A stretch of DNA of 64,000 nt from Thiocapsa imhoffii (GTDB lineage: Bacteria > Pseudomonadota > Gammaproteobacteria > Chromatiales > Chromatiaceae), in the NCBI RefSeq assembly GCF_016583985.1, contig NZ_NRSD01000015.1:1-64000 (forward strand). The letters run 5' to 3'. Shown in pieces: positions 45,886-55,581 of this stretch. Both the position numbers and the translations under genes were made by a program. Under the pieces are notes generated by a model. It saw only the letters and a program-made list of their open reading frames with translations. It searched no databases and was not told the origin of the DNA. Numbering within the stretch: position 1 is the first letter of the stretch; the number at the start of each line of letters is the position of its first letter.

Positions 45886-47019
45886 ATGAGTGAGAAAACC
45901 ACCACTGTTCCCAACCCCTCCACGCCCCCGCCAACCGGTGCGCCGGGCGCAGCCGCGCACCCGAAGGCGGGGCAGCCGGGCGGGAATGCCAAGCAACCAT
46001 CACCGGCGCGCGTTTTCTTGATCGCGATCGTGGTCGTTGCCGTGACGATCGTGGGACTCGGTATCTATTGGTCCCAGCAGCCGAAGACCTTCAACGTGGC
46101 GGCCTTGCAAGCCGAGGAACTGAAGCCTTACTCGGGCAGACCCGTACCCGGCACCGCCGTGGTCGCCGCGTCGATCGGTGTGGCTGAGACCTTGCTCAAT
46201 AAGCCAGGTGGATTTATCTACAACGACATCATGCCCCCCGGCATCTATCTGGATAACATGCCGAACTGGGAGTACGGAGCTCTGAAGGAGTTGCGGGATT
46301 CGGTACGGGCCCTGCGCAATGACTTTAGTCGGTCCCAGACCCAATCCATTGAAAATACCCACGTGAAGGACGCGGATGTGCGGCTCGCGATCGATGCCAA
46401 GTCCTGGATGCTCCCCTCGGCTGAAGATCAATACCGCCTCGCCGTGGAGTCGCTCCGTTCCTTCATGCGGGATCTCAGTTTGGGCCAGGATCGCTCGGCA
46501 CGATTTTTCGCGCGGGCCGATAACCTTGCGGCTTATCTGTCCGTTGTCGAGAAGCGACTGGGCAGTCTGGCGGTGCGTCTGAGTGCGAGCGTTGGGGATC
46601 ATGAACTGACTTCCGCCCTGCTTCAGTCGCTTCCGAAGGATGATGATGCCACTGACATGGATGACGCAGCCACCCAACTCGAGTTGTCGGCGCAGTTTAT
46701 GGATAGTACCGGGCGAACCCCGTGGTATCTGGTCGATGACATCTTCTATGAAGCCCGAGGCTACACATGGGCCCTGCTGCACATGATGCGGGCGATCTCG
46801 ATCGATTTCGCCGACATTCTGGCTTCAAAGAACGCCGATGTCTCTCTGAAACAGATCATCCGCGATCTCGAGGGCGCGACCAAGCCCATGGCAAGTCCGA
46901 TCGTGCTGAATGGTCATGGCTATGGATTCCTGGCCAACCATTCGCTCGTCATGGCCTCTTACATCTCCAAGGCGAACGCGGCGGTGCTCGATTTGCGCAT
47001 CCTGATGCAACAGGGCTGA
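45886..47019 (+). CDS. DUF2333 family inner-membrane protein
   Basis: 377 residues. A Pro/Ala-rich cytosolic start of about 40 residues, one helix (ARVFLIAIVVVAVTIVGLGIYW), then a periplasmic domain with the family landmarks NKPGGFIYNDIMPPGIYLDNMPNWEYG (here as NKPGGFIYNDIMPPG and LDNMPNWEYGAL) and DDIFYEARGYTWALLHMM. GGAGAG is eight bases upstream of the ATG. The family is found in gammaproteobacteria with unknown function. A strong terminator follows. Confidence 0.88.
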   Translation: MSEKTTTVPNPSTPPPTGAPGAAAHPKAGQPGGNAKQPSPARVFLIAIVVVAVTIVGLGIYWSQQPKTFNVAALQAEELKPYSGRPVPGTAVVAASIGVAETLLNKPGGFIYNDIMPPGIYLDNMPNWEYGALKELRDSVRALRNDFSRSQTQSIENTHVKDADVRLAIDAKSWMLPSAEDQYRLAVESLRSFMRDLSLGQDRSARFFARADNLAAYLSVVEKRLGSLAVRLSASVGDHELTSALLQSLPKDDDATDMDDAATQLELSAQFMDSTGRTPWYLVDDIFYEARGYTWALLHMMRAISIDFADILASKNADVSLKQIIRDLEGATKPMASPIVLNGHGYGFLANHSLVMASYISKANAAVLDLRILMQQG

Positions 47020-47050
47020 ACGCCTGCAATCCATCCGATCTCGGAATGGG

Positions 47051-47080
47051 AAAAGGGGCCGATGAGGCCCCTTTTGTTGT
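47051..47080 (+). terminator. Rho-independent terminator after the DUF2333 gene
   Basis: A ten-base perfect stem, AAAAGGGGCC and GGCCCCTTTT, around the loop GATGA, followed by GTTGTT. Because of the A-run on the other side it can also stop transcription of the convergent fccB from the other strand. Confidence 0.85.
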
Positions 47081-47138
47081 TCACCCCCAAGCGCCGAATG
47101 ACGCTCGGACGGTTGGGTGACGTTTCCTCATCCCACGA

Positions 47139-48431
47139 TTACATGAAGGAGTCCTGCTTGATGTTCTCGTACCAACTGTAGGCGTAGTGCACCTCACGGG
47201 CCAAGGCCCAATCCGGTGCATCCATTGGGGTCACGCCGCCGGCACCCTCGACATCGACGATCATGCCGCCGTCCTCGCTGAGGCGATAGACCCCGGCAAC
47301 CGAGATGCCGTAATCCGTGCCCACGATGGAATAGCAGGTGTTGACATAGGACGGGGTGCCCGGCTCGTCTCCATTGAGCATGGCCACGACGGCCGCGGCG
47401 GCAACCTTACCCTGGCTGTTCGCGGAGTAGCCGGATTTCGGCATGGCGCCCGCGATACAGGCGTCCCCGATCACATGAACACCGGGGAGCAAGGTCGATT
47501 CGAAGGATCGGAAGTCGACCGGGCACCAACCGCTGTCATCCGCCAATCCAGCCGTCTGGGCGATCTCGCCAGCGCGTTGCGGAGGGATGATATTGATGAC
47601 GTCGGCCTTGATCTCGTCACCGAAGCCGGTCTCGACGGTCATCTCGTCGATATCGATCTCTGTCACGGTCGAATCCGGACCGGGGCGCCACTCCAGCAGC
47701 GCGTTGTCGGTGCCGTAGCCGTACATCCGCTCCCAGCCCTGGGTGAAGAGACCCTGCTTCGAGAAGGCCTGCTTGGCGTCAAGGATGATGACCTTCGAGC
47801 TGGGCTTGTAGGTCTTCAAATAATGCGCGATCTGGCTGGCGCGCTCATAGGGGCCGGGGGGACAACGGAAGGGATTGGCGGGAGCCGAGATCAGCACGAC
47901 GCCACCATCCTCCATCGCCTCAAGTTGGCTGCGCAGCAGTTTCGTCTGCTCACCCGCTTTCCAGGCGTGCGGAGCAATCAGTGATGCGGCCTCACTGTAG
48001 CCCTCGACCTGATCGTAGAGGATCTCGATCCCCGGAGCGACGATGCAGCGATCATAGGCGAACTCGCTACCATCCGCCGTCTTGACCACCTTTTTGTCGG
48101 CGTCGATCCCAACCGCCATCTCGTGCACGACATTGATGCCATGCGATTTCAGACCGTCATAGCTGACACGGAGCGTATCGTAGGCGCGGTCGCCCCCGAT
48201 CACTTCGTTACTCAGGTAGCAGGTGACATACTCGGTGTTGGGCTCGATGACAGTGACGTCGATGCTCTCATCGGCCATCTTGATGTATTTCGCGGCCGTT
48301 GCGCCACCGGTTCCACCACCCACGATCACGACCTTGCGGCTGGCTGCGAACGCTAGGTGTGGGACACCCAGCATGCCGAGTGCACCGGCGGTCCCGGCGA
48401 CTTTGACAAAATCACGTCTGTTGAATTTCAT
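47139..48431 (-). CDS. fccB: Flavocytochrome c sulfide dehydrogenase, flavoprotein subunit
   Basis: 430 residues, periplasmic. Tat leader [16 protein letters not shown] with a cut after LAFA (29 residues). The FAD Rossmann motif is [14 protein letters not shown]. With the 29-residue leader removed, Cys71, Cys190 and Cys366 become 42, 161 and 337, exactly the FAD-linking cysteine and the active-site disulfide of Allochromatium vinosum FccB. Landmarks [43 protein letters not shown] and NTCYSIV are preserved. The enzyme oxidises sulfide to sulfur/polysulfide and passes electrons through FccA. It starts 21 bases after fccA. It ends near the terminator at 47051. Confidence 0.96.
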   Translation of the reverse strand: MKFNRRDFVKVAGTAGALGMLGVPHLAFAASRKVVIVGGGTGGATAAKYIKMADESIDVTVIEPNTEYVTCYLSNEVIGGDRAYDTLRVSYDGLKSHGINVVHEMAVGIDADKKVVKTADGSEFAYDRCIVAPGIEILYDQVEGYSEAASLIAPHAWKAGEQTKLLRSQLEAMEDGGVVLISAPANPFRCPPGPYERASQIAHYLKTYKPSSKVIILDAKQAFSKQGLFTQGWERMYGYGTDNALLEWRPGPDSTVTEIDIDEMTVETGFGDEIKADVINIIPPQRAGEIAQTAGLADDSGWCPVDFRSFESTLLPGVHVIGDACIAGAMPKSGYSANSQGKVAAAAVVAMLNGDEPGTPSYVNTCYSIVGTDYGISVAGVYRLSEDGGMIVDVEGAGGVTPMDAPDWALAREVHYAYSWYENIKQDSFM

Positions 48432-48452
48432 GCCTTCCTCTCCTCCGGTGTC

Positions 48453-49070
48453 TTACTGCTGGCTCGCATAGAAGGCGAAAATGGCGGCAAGACCGTCTTC
48501 ACCATCGCCGGCGAGCAATTCGTCGAGTTTCTCCCTCATCTTGCGCGGCATCTGGCGACGGTCCTCGCGGAAATCGGACATGGTGTATGCGAGGTAGGGC
48601 GTCCATTGGCCTGCCAGCAGATAGAAGTCCTCCTCATCCTCGCCGGTGTCCTCGTCACGCAATGGCGTCCCGCCTTCGGCATGACAGTTTTCGCAGAATT
48701 GATCGTGCAAACGCGCACCCGAATCGACGAGCGCCACCTCGTATTCCTGCGCGGCCGGTTGGAAGGGTTTGGCATTGAAGAAATCGGCCATGGCCTCGAT
48801 TTCATCATCCGTGTAGCCCTTGGCGATCCGGCCCATGATGGTGGAGTAGATGTCGCCGCTTTGATATCCCTTCATCATGTCGACGAAGACATCGCGATTA
48901 ATCCCGGCGATGATGGGCGAGGCGGGTCCCACGCTTTGCCCATTGGTCCCATGACAGCCGGCACAGGTGTTGGCGAGCATGGGTCCGGTCGCCTCAGCCT
49001 GGGCGCTTGAGGACGCGCCGAGGACGATCGCCCCCGCAAGTAGGGCCACTGTTGGTGATATTCTGGCCAT
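48453..49070 (-). CDS. fccA: Flavocytochrome c sulfide dehydrogenase, dihaem cytochrome subunit
   Basis: 205 residues with a Sec leader (LLAGAIVLGASSSAQA-EA). Two haem c sites: CAGCH (Cys36-His40) and CENCH (Cys126-His130), each within a class I cytochrome fold of the cytochrome c4 type, with candidate Met ligands in the downstream segments (YSTIMGRIAKGYT and AYTMSDFREDRRQMP). It takes electrons from FccB. GGAGGA is three bases before the ATG at 49070. The spacing to fccB is 21 bases, so they form fccAB. Confidence 0.93.
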   Translation of the reverse strand: MARISPTVALLAGAIVLGASSSAQAEATGPMLANTCAGCHGTNGQSVGPASPIIAGINRDVFVDMMKGYQSGDIYSTIMGRIAKGYTDDEIEAMADFFNAKPFQPAAQEYEVALVDSGARLHDQFCENCHAEGGTPLRDEDTGEDEEDFYLLAGQWTPYLAYTMSDFREDRRQMPRKMREKLDELLAGDGEDGLAAIFAFYASQQ

Positions 49071-49244
49071 AATTCCTCCAAATGGTCTCTGAGCAGTCGC
49101 GTTGACGCGGCATCTGACGCCGCGATGCATGAGACGCCGGTTGTCCGAGCGTCGTCCTACATTCATATTCAGCCCTGGTGCCTGCGCACCGATCCAGACG
49201 TCGACTCGTCGATGGCTCCAGTGGCATCGGTGTGGTGGATGGCT

Positions 49245-50228
49245 TCAGGGCCCAGTGTCTTGTGTCAGGATGGCAACGGCCTCGCGATTCCCGTTCAGCT
49301 CGGCGAGATCCGCCGCGGTGCGTCCAGCCGCATCGGTCAACAGCGGATTGGCACGATAGGCGAGGAGGGCACGCATCACCTCCGCCTGCTCCATCAGCAC
49401 GGATTCCATGAGCGCCGATGTCCCGTCCTCGTCTTGGATGTTCGGATTTGCCCCCTGTTCCAGGAGCAATCGAACCGCTTCAAGGTGTCCCTGACTCGCG
49501 GCCAGGATGAGTGGTGTGGCGCCCATCTGGTCGCGGGCGTTGACATCGGCGCCGCGTGCGATCAGTGCCGCGACGACGGGCCAGGCACCACGGTCGGCCG
49601 CGATCAGCAACGCCGTTTCACCCTCGACGTCGCGCGATTCGATTTCCGCGCCGGCGTTGATGAGGAGCTCGATCACAGTCGTCTGCCCATGAGCAGCGGC
49701 GAGCATGAGCGCGGTTCGCCCATCACGGTCGGATGCTTTGGGGTCGGCGCCGCGAAAGAGCAATTGCTCGACCATATCGGGGATGCCATAGCGCGCGGCG
49801 ATCATGAGGGGGTCCCACCCCACACGCGTGCGGTCGTGGACATTGGCCCCGCGCTCGATCAGCAATGCCGTGATCGCGATATTCCCCGTTTCGGCCGCGA
49901 AGGTGAGCGGGGTGCAACTGGCCACCGTGCGGGCGTTCACATTCGCTCCCCGAGTCAGCAGCAGGGCCACGGTCTCGAGGTCCTCGGATTCGACCGCGAA
50001 CATGAGGGCCGTTTTGCCAAACTCGTTCGCGCTATCCACATGCACGCCCTGATCGAGCAAGGCGGTCACGGTTTCGAGATCCCCGATGGTCGCGGCCAGA
50101 CGCATCTCCTTGCCAAGATCAGCCCCGGCGGCCAGCGTTGGCGTGCCCCAGGCCAGCCAGCACAAGATGAGCGCGAATGGGACGGCGACGCGGAACCAAC
50201 GCGACGCGTGGAGTGGAGGTGCGGTCAT
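49245..50228 (-). CDS. Exported ankyrin-repeat protein
   Basis: 327 residues. A signal peptide ([24 protein letters not shown]) is followed by about eight ankyrin repeats from residue 50 to the end, with the usual G-TAL--A---G---VV--LL pattern (for example [60 protein letters not shown]). Periplasmic ankyrin proteins usually hold or protect partner proteins; the partner is unknown. GAGG lies five bases before the chosen ATG; upstream in-frame starts lack a signal sequence. It sits between the tetrahaem cytochrome gene and fccA on the same strand. Confidence 0.87.
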   Translation of the reverse strand: MTAPPLHASRWFRVAVPFALILCWLAWGTPTLAAGADLGKEMRLAATIGDLETVTALLDQGVHVDSANEFGKTALMFAVESEDLETVALLLTRGANVNARTVASCTPLTFAAETGNIAITALLIERGANVHDRTRVGWDPLMIAARYGIPDMVEQLLFRGADPKASDRDGRTALMLAAAHGQTTVIELLINAGAEIESRDVEGETALLIAADRGAWPVVAALIARGADVNARDQMGATPLILAASQGHLEAVRLLLEQGANPNIQDEDGTSALMESVLMEQAEVMRALLAYRANPLLTDAAGRTAADLAELNGNREAVAILTQDTGP

Positions 50229-50259
50229 GGTGAACCTCATGGTCGGCGGCACCGGGTGC

Positions 50260-50874
50260 TTAGGCGGCGTCTGGGTCGGCGGATTGCGCCGGCGCGTCCT
50301 CCGCCGCCGCGGCAGCCGGGGGATCCTCGCGCGGCTCTCGTGGGTAGCGGTGTGCCAGCCCCTTGTGACAATCGATACAGGTCTGCCCACGATCCTGTGC
50401 CGCGCCATGGCGGCTGCGTGCCGTGCGACTTTGTTCCGATAGGTCCATGTTGGCAAAGTCGTGGCAACTGCGACACGTTGCCGAATCCGTTGCCTTCATT
50501 CGATCCCAAACCCGATTGGCCATCTCCCAACGGCGCGCCTCGAACTTCTCCGGTGTGTCGATGGTGCCCATGATTTCATGGTAGACATCCTTGACAGCCA
50601 TCAGTTTGGCATGGAGTTTCGGGATGAATTCCTGCTGGACATGACAATCCGCGCAGGTGGCCTGCACGCCGGATGGATTTTTGAAATGGCGCGTTTCTCG
50701 ATACTCCTCGTAGGGCAACTGGAGGCTGTGGCAGGACACGCACAGGTCCATTCGATTGGAGTAGGCGATCCCGGTGTTCAGGAGCACCGCGAAGCCGATC
50801 CCGGCAATAAAGACCATGCCGATAACGATGATCGATTTCGAGCGTGATGATGTGGGGTGGTTTGACATGTCCAT
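50260..50874 (-). CDS. NapC/NirT family tetrahaem cytochrome c
   Basis: 204 residues: an N-terminal membrane anchor ([22 protein letters not shown], residues 14-35 approx.) and four CxxCH haem sites at Cys45 (CVSCH), Cys74 (CADCH), Cys134 (CRSCH) and Cys166 (CIDCH). The spacing and the segment [25 protein letters not shown] (start and end only matter) are those of NapC/NirT quinol-oxidising cytochromes, which link the quinone pool to periplasmic redox partners. The last 25 residues are Pro/Ala-rich. It is the first gene of the minus-strand block that continues with ankyrin and fccAB, so it may couple sulfide oxidation to the membrane quinone pool; that link is inference. Confidence 0.88.
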   Translation of the reverse strand: MDMSNHPTSSRSKSIIVIGMVFIAGIGFAVLLNTGIAYSNRMDLCVSCHSLQLPYEEYRETRHFKNPSGVQATCADCHVQQEFIPKLHAKLMAVKDVYHEIMGTIDTPEKFEARRWEMANRVWDRMKATDSATCRSCHDFANMDLSEQSRTARSRHGAAQDRGQTCIDCHKGLAHRYPREPREDPPAAAAAEDAPAQSADPDAA

Positions 50875-51231
50875 CCTCTTGACGGCAACGACGATTGGAA
50901 CGTCGTGATCCCTTCGGCTGTTTTTATTATTCAGTGTGACCGAAAGGTTTATTGTTATTCGGGACGATGTTAAGGCATCCGTGGTTCACTTGCCAAGTTG
51001 ACTCCATGCGTGACCGATCGCGCCCGGACTCACGTCGGCAAGCGCCATGGTGGCCCCTGAACCGAGCCATGCGGAGCTGGATTGGTGGGGCCGATGGCCT
51101 AGCCGAGAGGCATCACGACACCCACGGGTCATGGCTCTCACTCCGTCGCGAAGGCACTCGAGACCGTCTCGGGACGGGTCGCGCCCCGGGAGGTTGGCCG
51201 TTCCCGTGAGTGGCGCGGACGGCACCGCGTC
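50875..51231. other. Intergenic region upstream of the NapC-like gene
   Basis: 357 bases between the nadA stop and the NapC-like start. AT-rich around 50920-50970, where the promoter of the napC-ank-fccAB block should lie. An inverted repeat, ACGACG and CGTCGT around seven bases, lies at 50888-50906, just 14 bases before the start codon, and could be an operator or an mRNA hairpin. Confidence 0.4.
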
Positions 51232-52302
51232 TCAGTCGGTCTCGCGTCGAGAACCCAGGCCTCGTGCTTGCGCGAAATCCAGCATGCGACGGATCGGGAT
51301 CATGGCGCGCGCCGCAACGGCTGGGTCGACCTGAATCTCTTGATCGCCACGACGCAGCACGGCCTCGAGATTCTGCAGAGCGTTCATCGCCATCCAGGGA
51401 CAATGGGCGCAACTCTCACAGGTCGCGCCGACCCCGATGGTGGGTGCCGGAATCAGGCGCTTTCCGGGTGCGACCTGTTGCATCTTCCAAAAGATCCCGG
51501 TGTCGGTAGCCACGATGAATTCGGGGTTTGGTAACTCGGCGACGGCCTTGATGAGTTGCGTGGTCGAGCCCACCACGTCCGCTTGGTCGACCACGTCGTC
51601 GGGGGCCTCGGGATGGACTAGGACCGCCGCCGTGGGGTGGAGCTTGCGGACCCGTTCAAGGGCGAAGGCTTTGAATTCCTCGTGCACCACGCAGGCCCCG
51701 TCCCAGATCAACATCTGTGCGCCCGTCATGCGCTCGACGTAGTGACCGAGATGTCGGTCCGGTGCCCAGAGGATCTTCTCGCCCTGTGCCTTCAGGTGGG
51801 CGACGACCGCCAAGGCAATACTCGAGGTCACGACCCAGTCGGCACGTGCCTTGACCTCGGCGCTCGTATTCGCATACACCACGACGCGATGGTCGGGGTG
51901 CGCATCGCAGAAGGCGCCGAAGGCGTCGGCCGGGCAGCCTTCATCGAGCGAACAGGTCGCGCGCAGATCGGGCATCAGAACGCGTTTCTCGGGATTGAGG
52001 ATCTTCGCCGTCTCCCCCATGAAGCGAACCCCGCACACGACCAGGGTGCGTGCCCGACTGGCCGCACCGAAACGCGCCATCTCCAGCGAGTCGGCGACAC
52101 AGCCGCCGGTGTCCTCGGCCAGCGCCTGGAGATCGCCATCCGTGTAATAGTGCGCGACCAGCACGGCGTCCTGCGCGTGCAGCAACGCCTTGATGCGCTC
52201 GGTGAGAGCCGTCTTCGCGGCCGGGTTCAACACCGGCCACCGTGGGTGTGGCGGAATCTCAACCCGACCCTCGGGTCGCGGCACAGGGTCTGCGCTGGTC
52301 AT
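51232..52302 (-). CDS. nadA: Quinolinate synthase A
   Basis: 356 residues. Condenses iminoaspartate and dihydroxyacetone phosphate to quinolinate in NAD synthesis, using an oxygen-sensitive [4Fe-4S] cluster. Seen: [19 protein letters not shown] near the start, [18 protein letters not shown], the cluster cysteine regions [21 protein letters not shown] and [15 protein letters not shown], and SSTTQL-like [12 protein letters not shown]. It is complete and of normal length. No nadB or nadC is adjacent. The start is the first ATG of the frame. Confidence 0.95.
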   Translation of the reverse strand: MTSADPVPRPEGRVEIPPHPRWPVLNPAAKTALTERIKALLHAQDAVLVAHYYTDGDLQALAEDTGGCVADSLEMARFGAASRARTLVVCGVRFMGETAKILNPEKRVLMPDLRATCSLDEGCPADAFGAFCDAHPDHRVVVYANTSAEVKARADWVVTSSIALAVVAHLKAQGEKILWAPDRHLGHYVERMTGAQMLIWDGACVVHEEFKAFALERVRKLHPTAAVLVHPEAPDDVVDQADVVGSTTQLIKAVAELPNPEFIVATDTGIFWKMQQVAPGKRLIPAPTIGVGATCESCAHCPWMAMNALQNLEAVLRRGDQEIQVDPAVAARAMIPIRRMLDFAQARGLGSRRETD

Positions 52303-52337
52303 GCTCCTGAGGCTCCTAACAACAAAGAGTGGTCCGC

Positions 52338-53882
52338 TCAGGCGTCCGAACCCGATGAGGCGGATGCGGTAGCGCTCTGAGCCAGCAGTTGATCCGCTTG
52401 CGCGGGCAGCCGCTCGGTCTGTGGCTTGGGTGGCGGCTCCTTCAGCCCTTTCGGGTTGGTGTAGCGCTCATTGAGCGTTTGCACATAATTCTCACAGCTT
52501 TGTAGCACTTCATCGATCTTCTGGCGAGCGCGGCTACTCCAGCCGAAGGGGCGTCCCAGGATCATCGGTCGATAGAACCTGGTATTGCGGCGAAAGGCCG
52601 TCATGAGGTTGCCGGGTGGATTCCTACGCGTGACTTCTTTCTTCAACCAACTGGCCACCACCACGGCGGCGAGCTTGCGAAAGCCGAAGTGGACACCGAG
52701 GGCGAACGCCACGAGGATCCCGATCAGCGCCTCATGACCCCAGGCCACCTGCTCGGTGAGGGTCTTGAGCCACGCGGGCTCGTAGGAGAACCCGACCCAG
52801 TGCCCCGCGCCGATGCTCCAGTAGAGGAACAGCAAGCCGACGAGCGCGGCCAAGATGGTGTCCCCGAGGAGGGTCAAGGAGCGCCAGCGCAACATCGCCC
52901 GTTGGAGCAAGGGGACCGAGGCCTGAATGAAACTCGTCGCGGTTTCGCGCAACGCCGCGATGATGCGGTAAGCGCGCTCGATCTCGACCCGCTCCATGCG
53001 CAGGAAGATCTCGCCGAGATCGGCATCACGTTTCTTCTCGAAGCGACGGCGCTTGTGCTCGTCCGCGATCGTAATCCCAACCTCTGGATTGTAGATGGTG
53101 TAGAAGCGCCCCGCGGTGAGTCCCGCCTCACCGATCGCACGCAGCCACGCGGCAACGACATCTTCTGGATTATCCTCGTTCGCCGCGGTATCGAGTTGAT
53201 TGAGGATGTAGAGAAACTTCCCGGAGTCGGCGCGGTGGATCGTATCCTTGACGAGATGGCGGAGGGTATCGCGCATGGCGCCCGGCTCGGGGTGGCGGGC
53301 ATCGAAGAACACCAGGACCAGATCGGACAGATCGATCATGTGGTCGGTGATGCGCAGGATCGCCGTGCGTTGCGCGTCGGCATCGAACCCCGGGGAGTCG
53401 ATCAGAATCTTGCCCCGCAGCCGTTCGCTGCAACTGGTCTTCAATTGCAGGTAGGCGTCGATGCGTTTCCCTTCCCCACCGGCCACCTGCTCGATGTCGT
53501 GTGACATTTGGTAAAAGGGGAAGCGGGGGTCGGAGTCGAGCGAGACGCCCGGGAGCGAATGGCTGACTTTCTCGGGACTGTAGACGATCACGGTGAAGCG
53601 ATCGTCGACCGCCTGGTTGCCGGTCCGTTGTAATTTCTGACCGAGAAAATAGTTGATAAAAGTCGATTTTCCCGCTGAGAAGGTGCCGAGGATCGAAATC
53701 AGGGGCCACCAGGGGATCTGCGTCGCAAACGACTGGTTGCGCTCGAGCAAACCCGTCTGGTAAGCCACGCCATCGATGGCTCGAAAACTCTGTACAGCGC
53801 TCAACAAAACGGGGTTTTCTTGCTCCAGATGCGATTCCAGTTCCTGCATGCGTTGTTGAACGGCCTCAGCGGTAGACGGCAT
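52338..53882 (-). CDS. Dynamin-family / EHD-like GTPase with two membrane helices
   Basis: 514 residues. N-terminal G domain: P-loop [10 protein letters not shown] (GxxxxGKS/T), switch region [12 protein letters not shown]3 DSPG in [13 protein letters not shown], and G4 NQLD in [13 protein letters not shown] helical stalk follows, then two hydrophobic segments around residues 325-350 and 365-390 ([15 protein letters not shown] and [13 protein letters not shown]), which anchor it in the inner membrane. Bacterial dynamin-like proteins remodel or fuse membranes; in a bacterium with internal membranes this could matter, but no specific function is shown. GAGGAG is eight bases upstream of the ATG at 53882. 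It is transcribed divergently from the RND operon. Confidence 0.85.
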   Translation of the reverse strand: MPSTAEAVQQRMQELESHLEQENPVLLSAVQSFRAIDGVAYQTGLLERNQSFATQIPWWPLISILGTFSAGKSTFINYFLGQKLQRTGNQAVDDRFTVIVYSPEKVSHSLPGVSLDSDPRFPFYQMSHDIEQVAGGEGKRIDAYLQLKTSCSERLRGKILIDSPGFDADAQRTAILRITDHMIDLSDLVLVFFDARHPEPGAMRDTLRHLVKDTIHRADSGKFLYILNQLDTAANEDNPEDVVAAWLRAIGEAGLTAGRFYTIYNPEVGITIADEHKRRRFEKKRDADLGEIFLRMERVEIERAYRIIAALRETATSFIQASVPLLQRAMLRWRSLTLLGDTILAALVGLLFLYWSIGAGHWVGFSYEPAWLKTLTEQVAWGHEALIGILVAFALGVHFGFRKLAAVVVASWLKKEVTRRNPPGNLMTAFRRNTRFYRPMILGRPFGWSSRARQKIDEVLQSCENYVQTLNERYTNPKGLKEPPPKPQTERLPAQADQLLAQSATASASSGSDA

Positions 53883-54329
53883 GGGGCGGACTCCTCGGTG
53901 GTGGTGACGGATGTCCGTGCGGAGCGCTGAAGGAGGGCGCGCTCGACGTCCGAATGGATCAAGACGCGGTAGGTGGCTCGGGCAGGGCGCCCGCACGGTG
54001 AATCTGGGTGTTTAAGTGGCAATGTTACACTGAACCCGCGGACCAGGGATAGGTATTCACGCACAGGAATTGCGGACTTAGGTGGGCGCTGTGCGCGCTT
54101 CGGCTTGAATGTCGAGCGTGCTCGAAGGCATACTGCCGCACTGCGATGTGGCTAGAATGAAATGATAACGCTGCACGGGCACGGTCGCCCGAGACCGTAT
54201 CCTGATGTCGGCTGTCCGGTAACGGACGAGCGCCGGGTGCGCGGCGCCATCCCGGTTTCCACCGCAAGTCCGACCGCCATGCCGCTGACGGACTGCAATT
54301 CAAATTTCCAGCGTTTGGTGTGCGATCCG
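53883..54329. other. Divergent intergenic region, dynamin to RND operon
   Basis: 447 bases with no credible gene. The dynamin promoter and the RND promoter candidate at 54105-54134 lie here. Confidence 0.5.
54105..54134 (+). promoter_or_regulatory. Candidate promoter with internal palindromic operator for the RND operon
   Basis: TTGAAT (54105-54110) and CATACT (54129-54134) are spaced 18 bases apart. The spacer contains the perfect dyad TCGAGC-GT-GCTCGA (54112-54125), where a repressor or MerR/TetR-type regulator could bind. The start codon lies about 195 bases further on, giving a long leader. Confidence 0.35.
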
Positions 54330-55481
54330 ATGTCAATACAGTTTCGAAACGCCCCGATAGCGTGCGCGTTCGCGCTCACCCTGATCGCTCCCGCGAGCTT
54401 CGCCCAGGCCGATTTCGGCGAAACCTTCGTCGTACAGCAGGCGCAAGGCACCCCAACGGTCGCCTTGGGTGGCACGGTCGTCCCCTACAAGGAGGTGATG
54501 TTAGCGGCGCAACTGCCAGGCCGGGTCACCTTCATGGCTGGGCGTGAGGGGGACCGCTTCAACGAGAAAGATCTCCTGGTGGCGATCGGCGATGAGGAAC
54601 TCCTAGCGAACCGGCGTGCCCTGCTGGCACAGATTGCCAGCGCCGATGCCCAGTTGCGTAATGCGGGGGTGCAGTACTCGCGAGAGATTTACTCACCGCA
54701 GTCGCGTTCGGCCATGGGTGGGATGGGGTTGCCGAATCTCTTCGATCAGATGTTCACCCGCCCGGTTGAGAGCTTCATCGGCGAGCGGGATCGCACCGCG
54801 GAGCGCTCCGCGGATCTGTTCGCCTCAGGCATCCAGATCCAGGAGGCACAGAACGCCATGCTGCGATTGCAGGCCGAACTTCAGGCCCTCGATTCAAAGA
54901 TTCGTGACGCCCGCAGCATCGCTCCCTTCAACGGTGTGATCGTGCGTCGCATGGTCGAGGTCGGTGACACGGTACAGCCCGGACAACCGATGCTGAATTT
55001 CGCGGATGTCGAATACCTGCAGGTGGATGTCGACGTTCCAGCGCGTCTGCGCCCAGGGCTAAGCGACGGCATGATGGTGCAGGCTGAGCTCGACCAGGAC
55101 AACCGGCGCGTGCCGATTCGCGTCGCACAGATCTTCCCCATGGCCGATCCGCAACGTCATACCGTGAAGGTGAAATTCGACCTGCCCCAGGGGGTGTCCG
55201 AACCCGGCATGTATGCCCGGGTGCTGGTGCCCGACGTCAATGCACCGGCCCGCTCCAATCCCGTCATCCCGAGTACGGCGGTGCGCTACAACGGAAGCTT
55301 GCCTGGGGTCTATGTGATCAATGCACGCGGTGAGCCTGAACTCCGACTCATTCGGGTCGGTGAAGAGCTGCGGGGCGGAATGATCACCGTGCTCAGTGGG
55401 TTGCGGGCCGGTGAACAGGTGATGACCAACCCGGGACCGCGCGTCACCGCGGGTTGGGCGACCGGCACCGCGCCGCGTTGA
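54330..55481 (+). CDS. RND efflux periplasmic adaptor (HlyD/MFP family)
   Basis: 383 residues. Signal peptide (IACAFALTLIAPASFAQA) then the membrane-fusion-protein layout: a lipoyl half-motif (VMLAAQLPGRVTFMAGREGDRF), a short helical hairpin with a Gly/Met-rich insert SRSAMGGMGLPNLFDQMF, the second lipoyl half (SIAPFNGVIVRRMVEVGDTVQPGQPML) and a beta-barrel domain (VDVPARLRPGLSDGMMVQAELD). It would link the inner-membrane permease encoded next to a TolC-like outer membrane channel not in this window. The ATG at 54330 begins the exported form; an open frame upstream is not conserved. Confidence 0.9.
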   Translation: MSIQFRNAPIACAFALTLIAPASFAQADFGETFVVQQAQGTPTVALGGTVVPYKEVMLAAQLPGRVTFMAGREGDRFNEKDLLVAIGDEELLANRRALLAQIASADAQLRNAGVQYSREIYSPQSRSAMGGMGLPNLFDQMFTRPVESFIGERDRTAERSADLFASGIQIQEAQNAMLRLQAELQALDSKIRDARSIAPFNGVIVRRMVEVGDTVQPGQPMLNFADVEYLQVDVDVPARLRPGLSDGMMVQAELDQDNRRVPIRVAQIFPMADPQRHTVKVKFDLPQGVSEPGMYARVLVPDVNAPARSNPVIPSTAVRYNGSLPGVYVINARGEPELRLIRVGEELRGGMITVLSGLRAGEQVMTNPGPRVTAGWATGTAPR

Positions 55482-55581
55482 GTTGACCTCTATCTTGCAC
55501 CCGTCGGGAGGTCGCAACCGCGGCCGCCCCGGCATCGATGTCGCAGTGATGCGGCCCCGGCCGGTTTAATCTGGATTCGAC

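Noticed and set aside
47187..47984. A 265-codon plus-strand frame opposite fccB
   Set aside because: fccB is conserved through its full length with the correct cysteines; the opposite frame has no recognisable domain.
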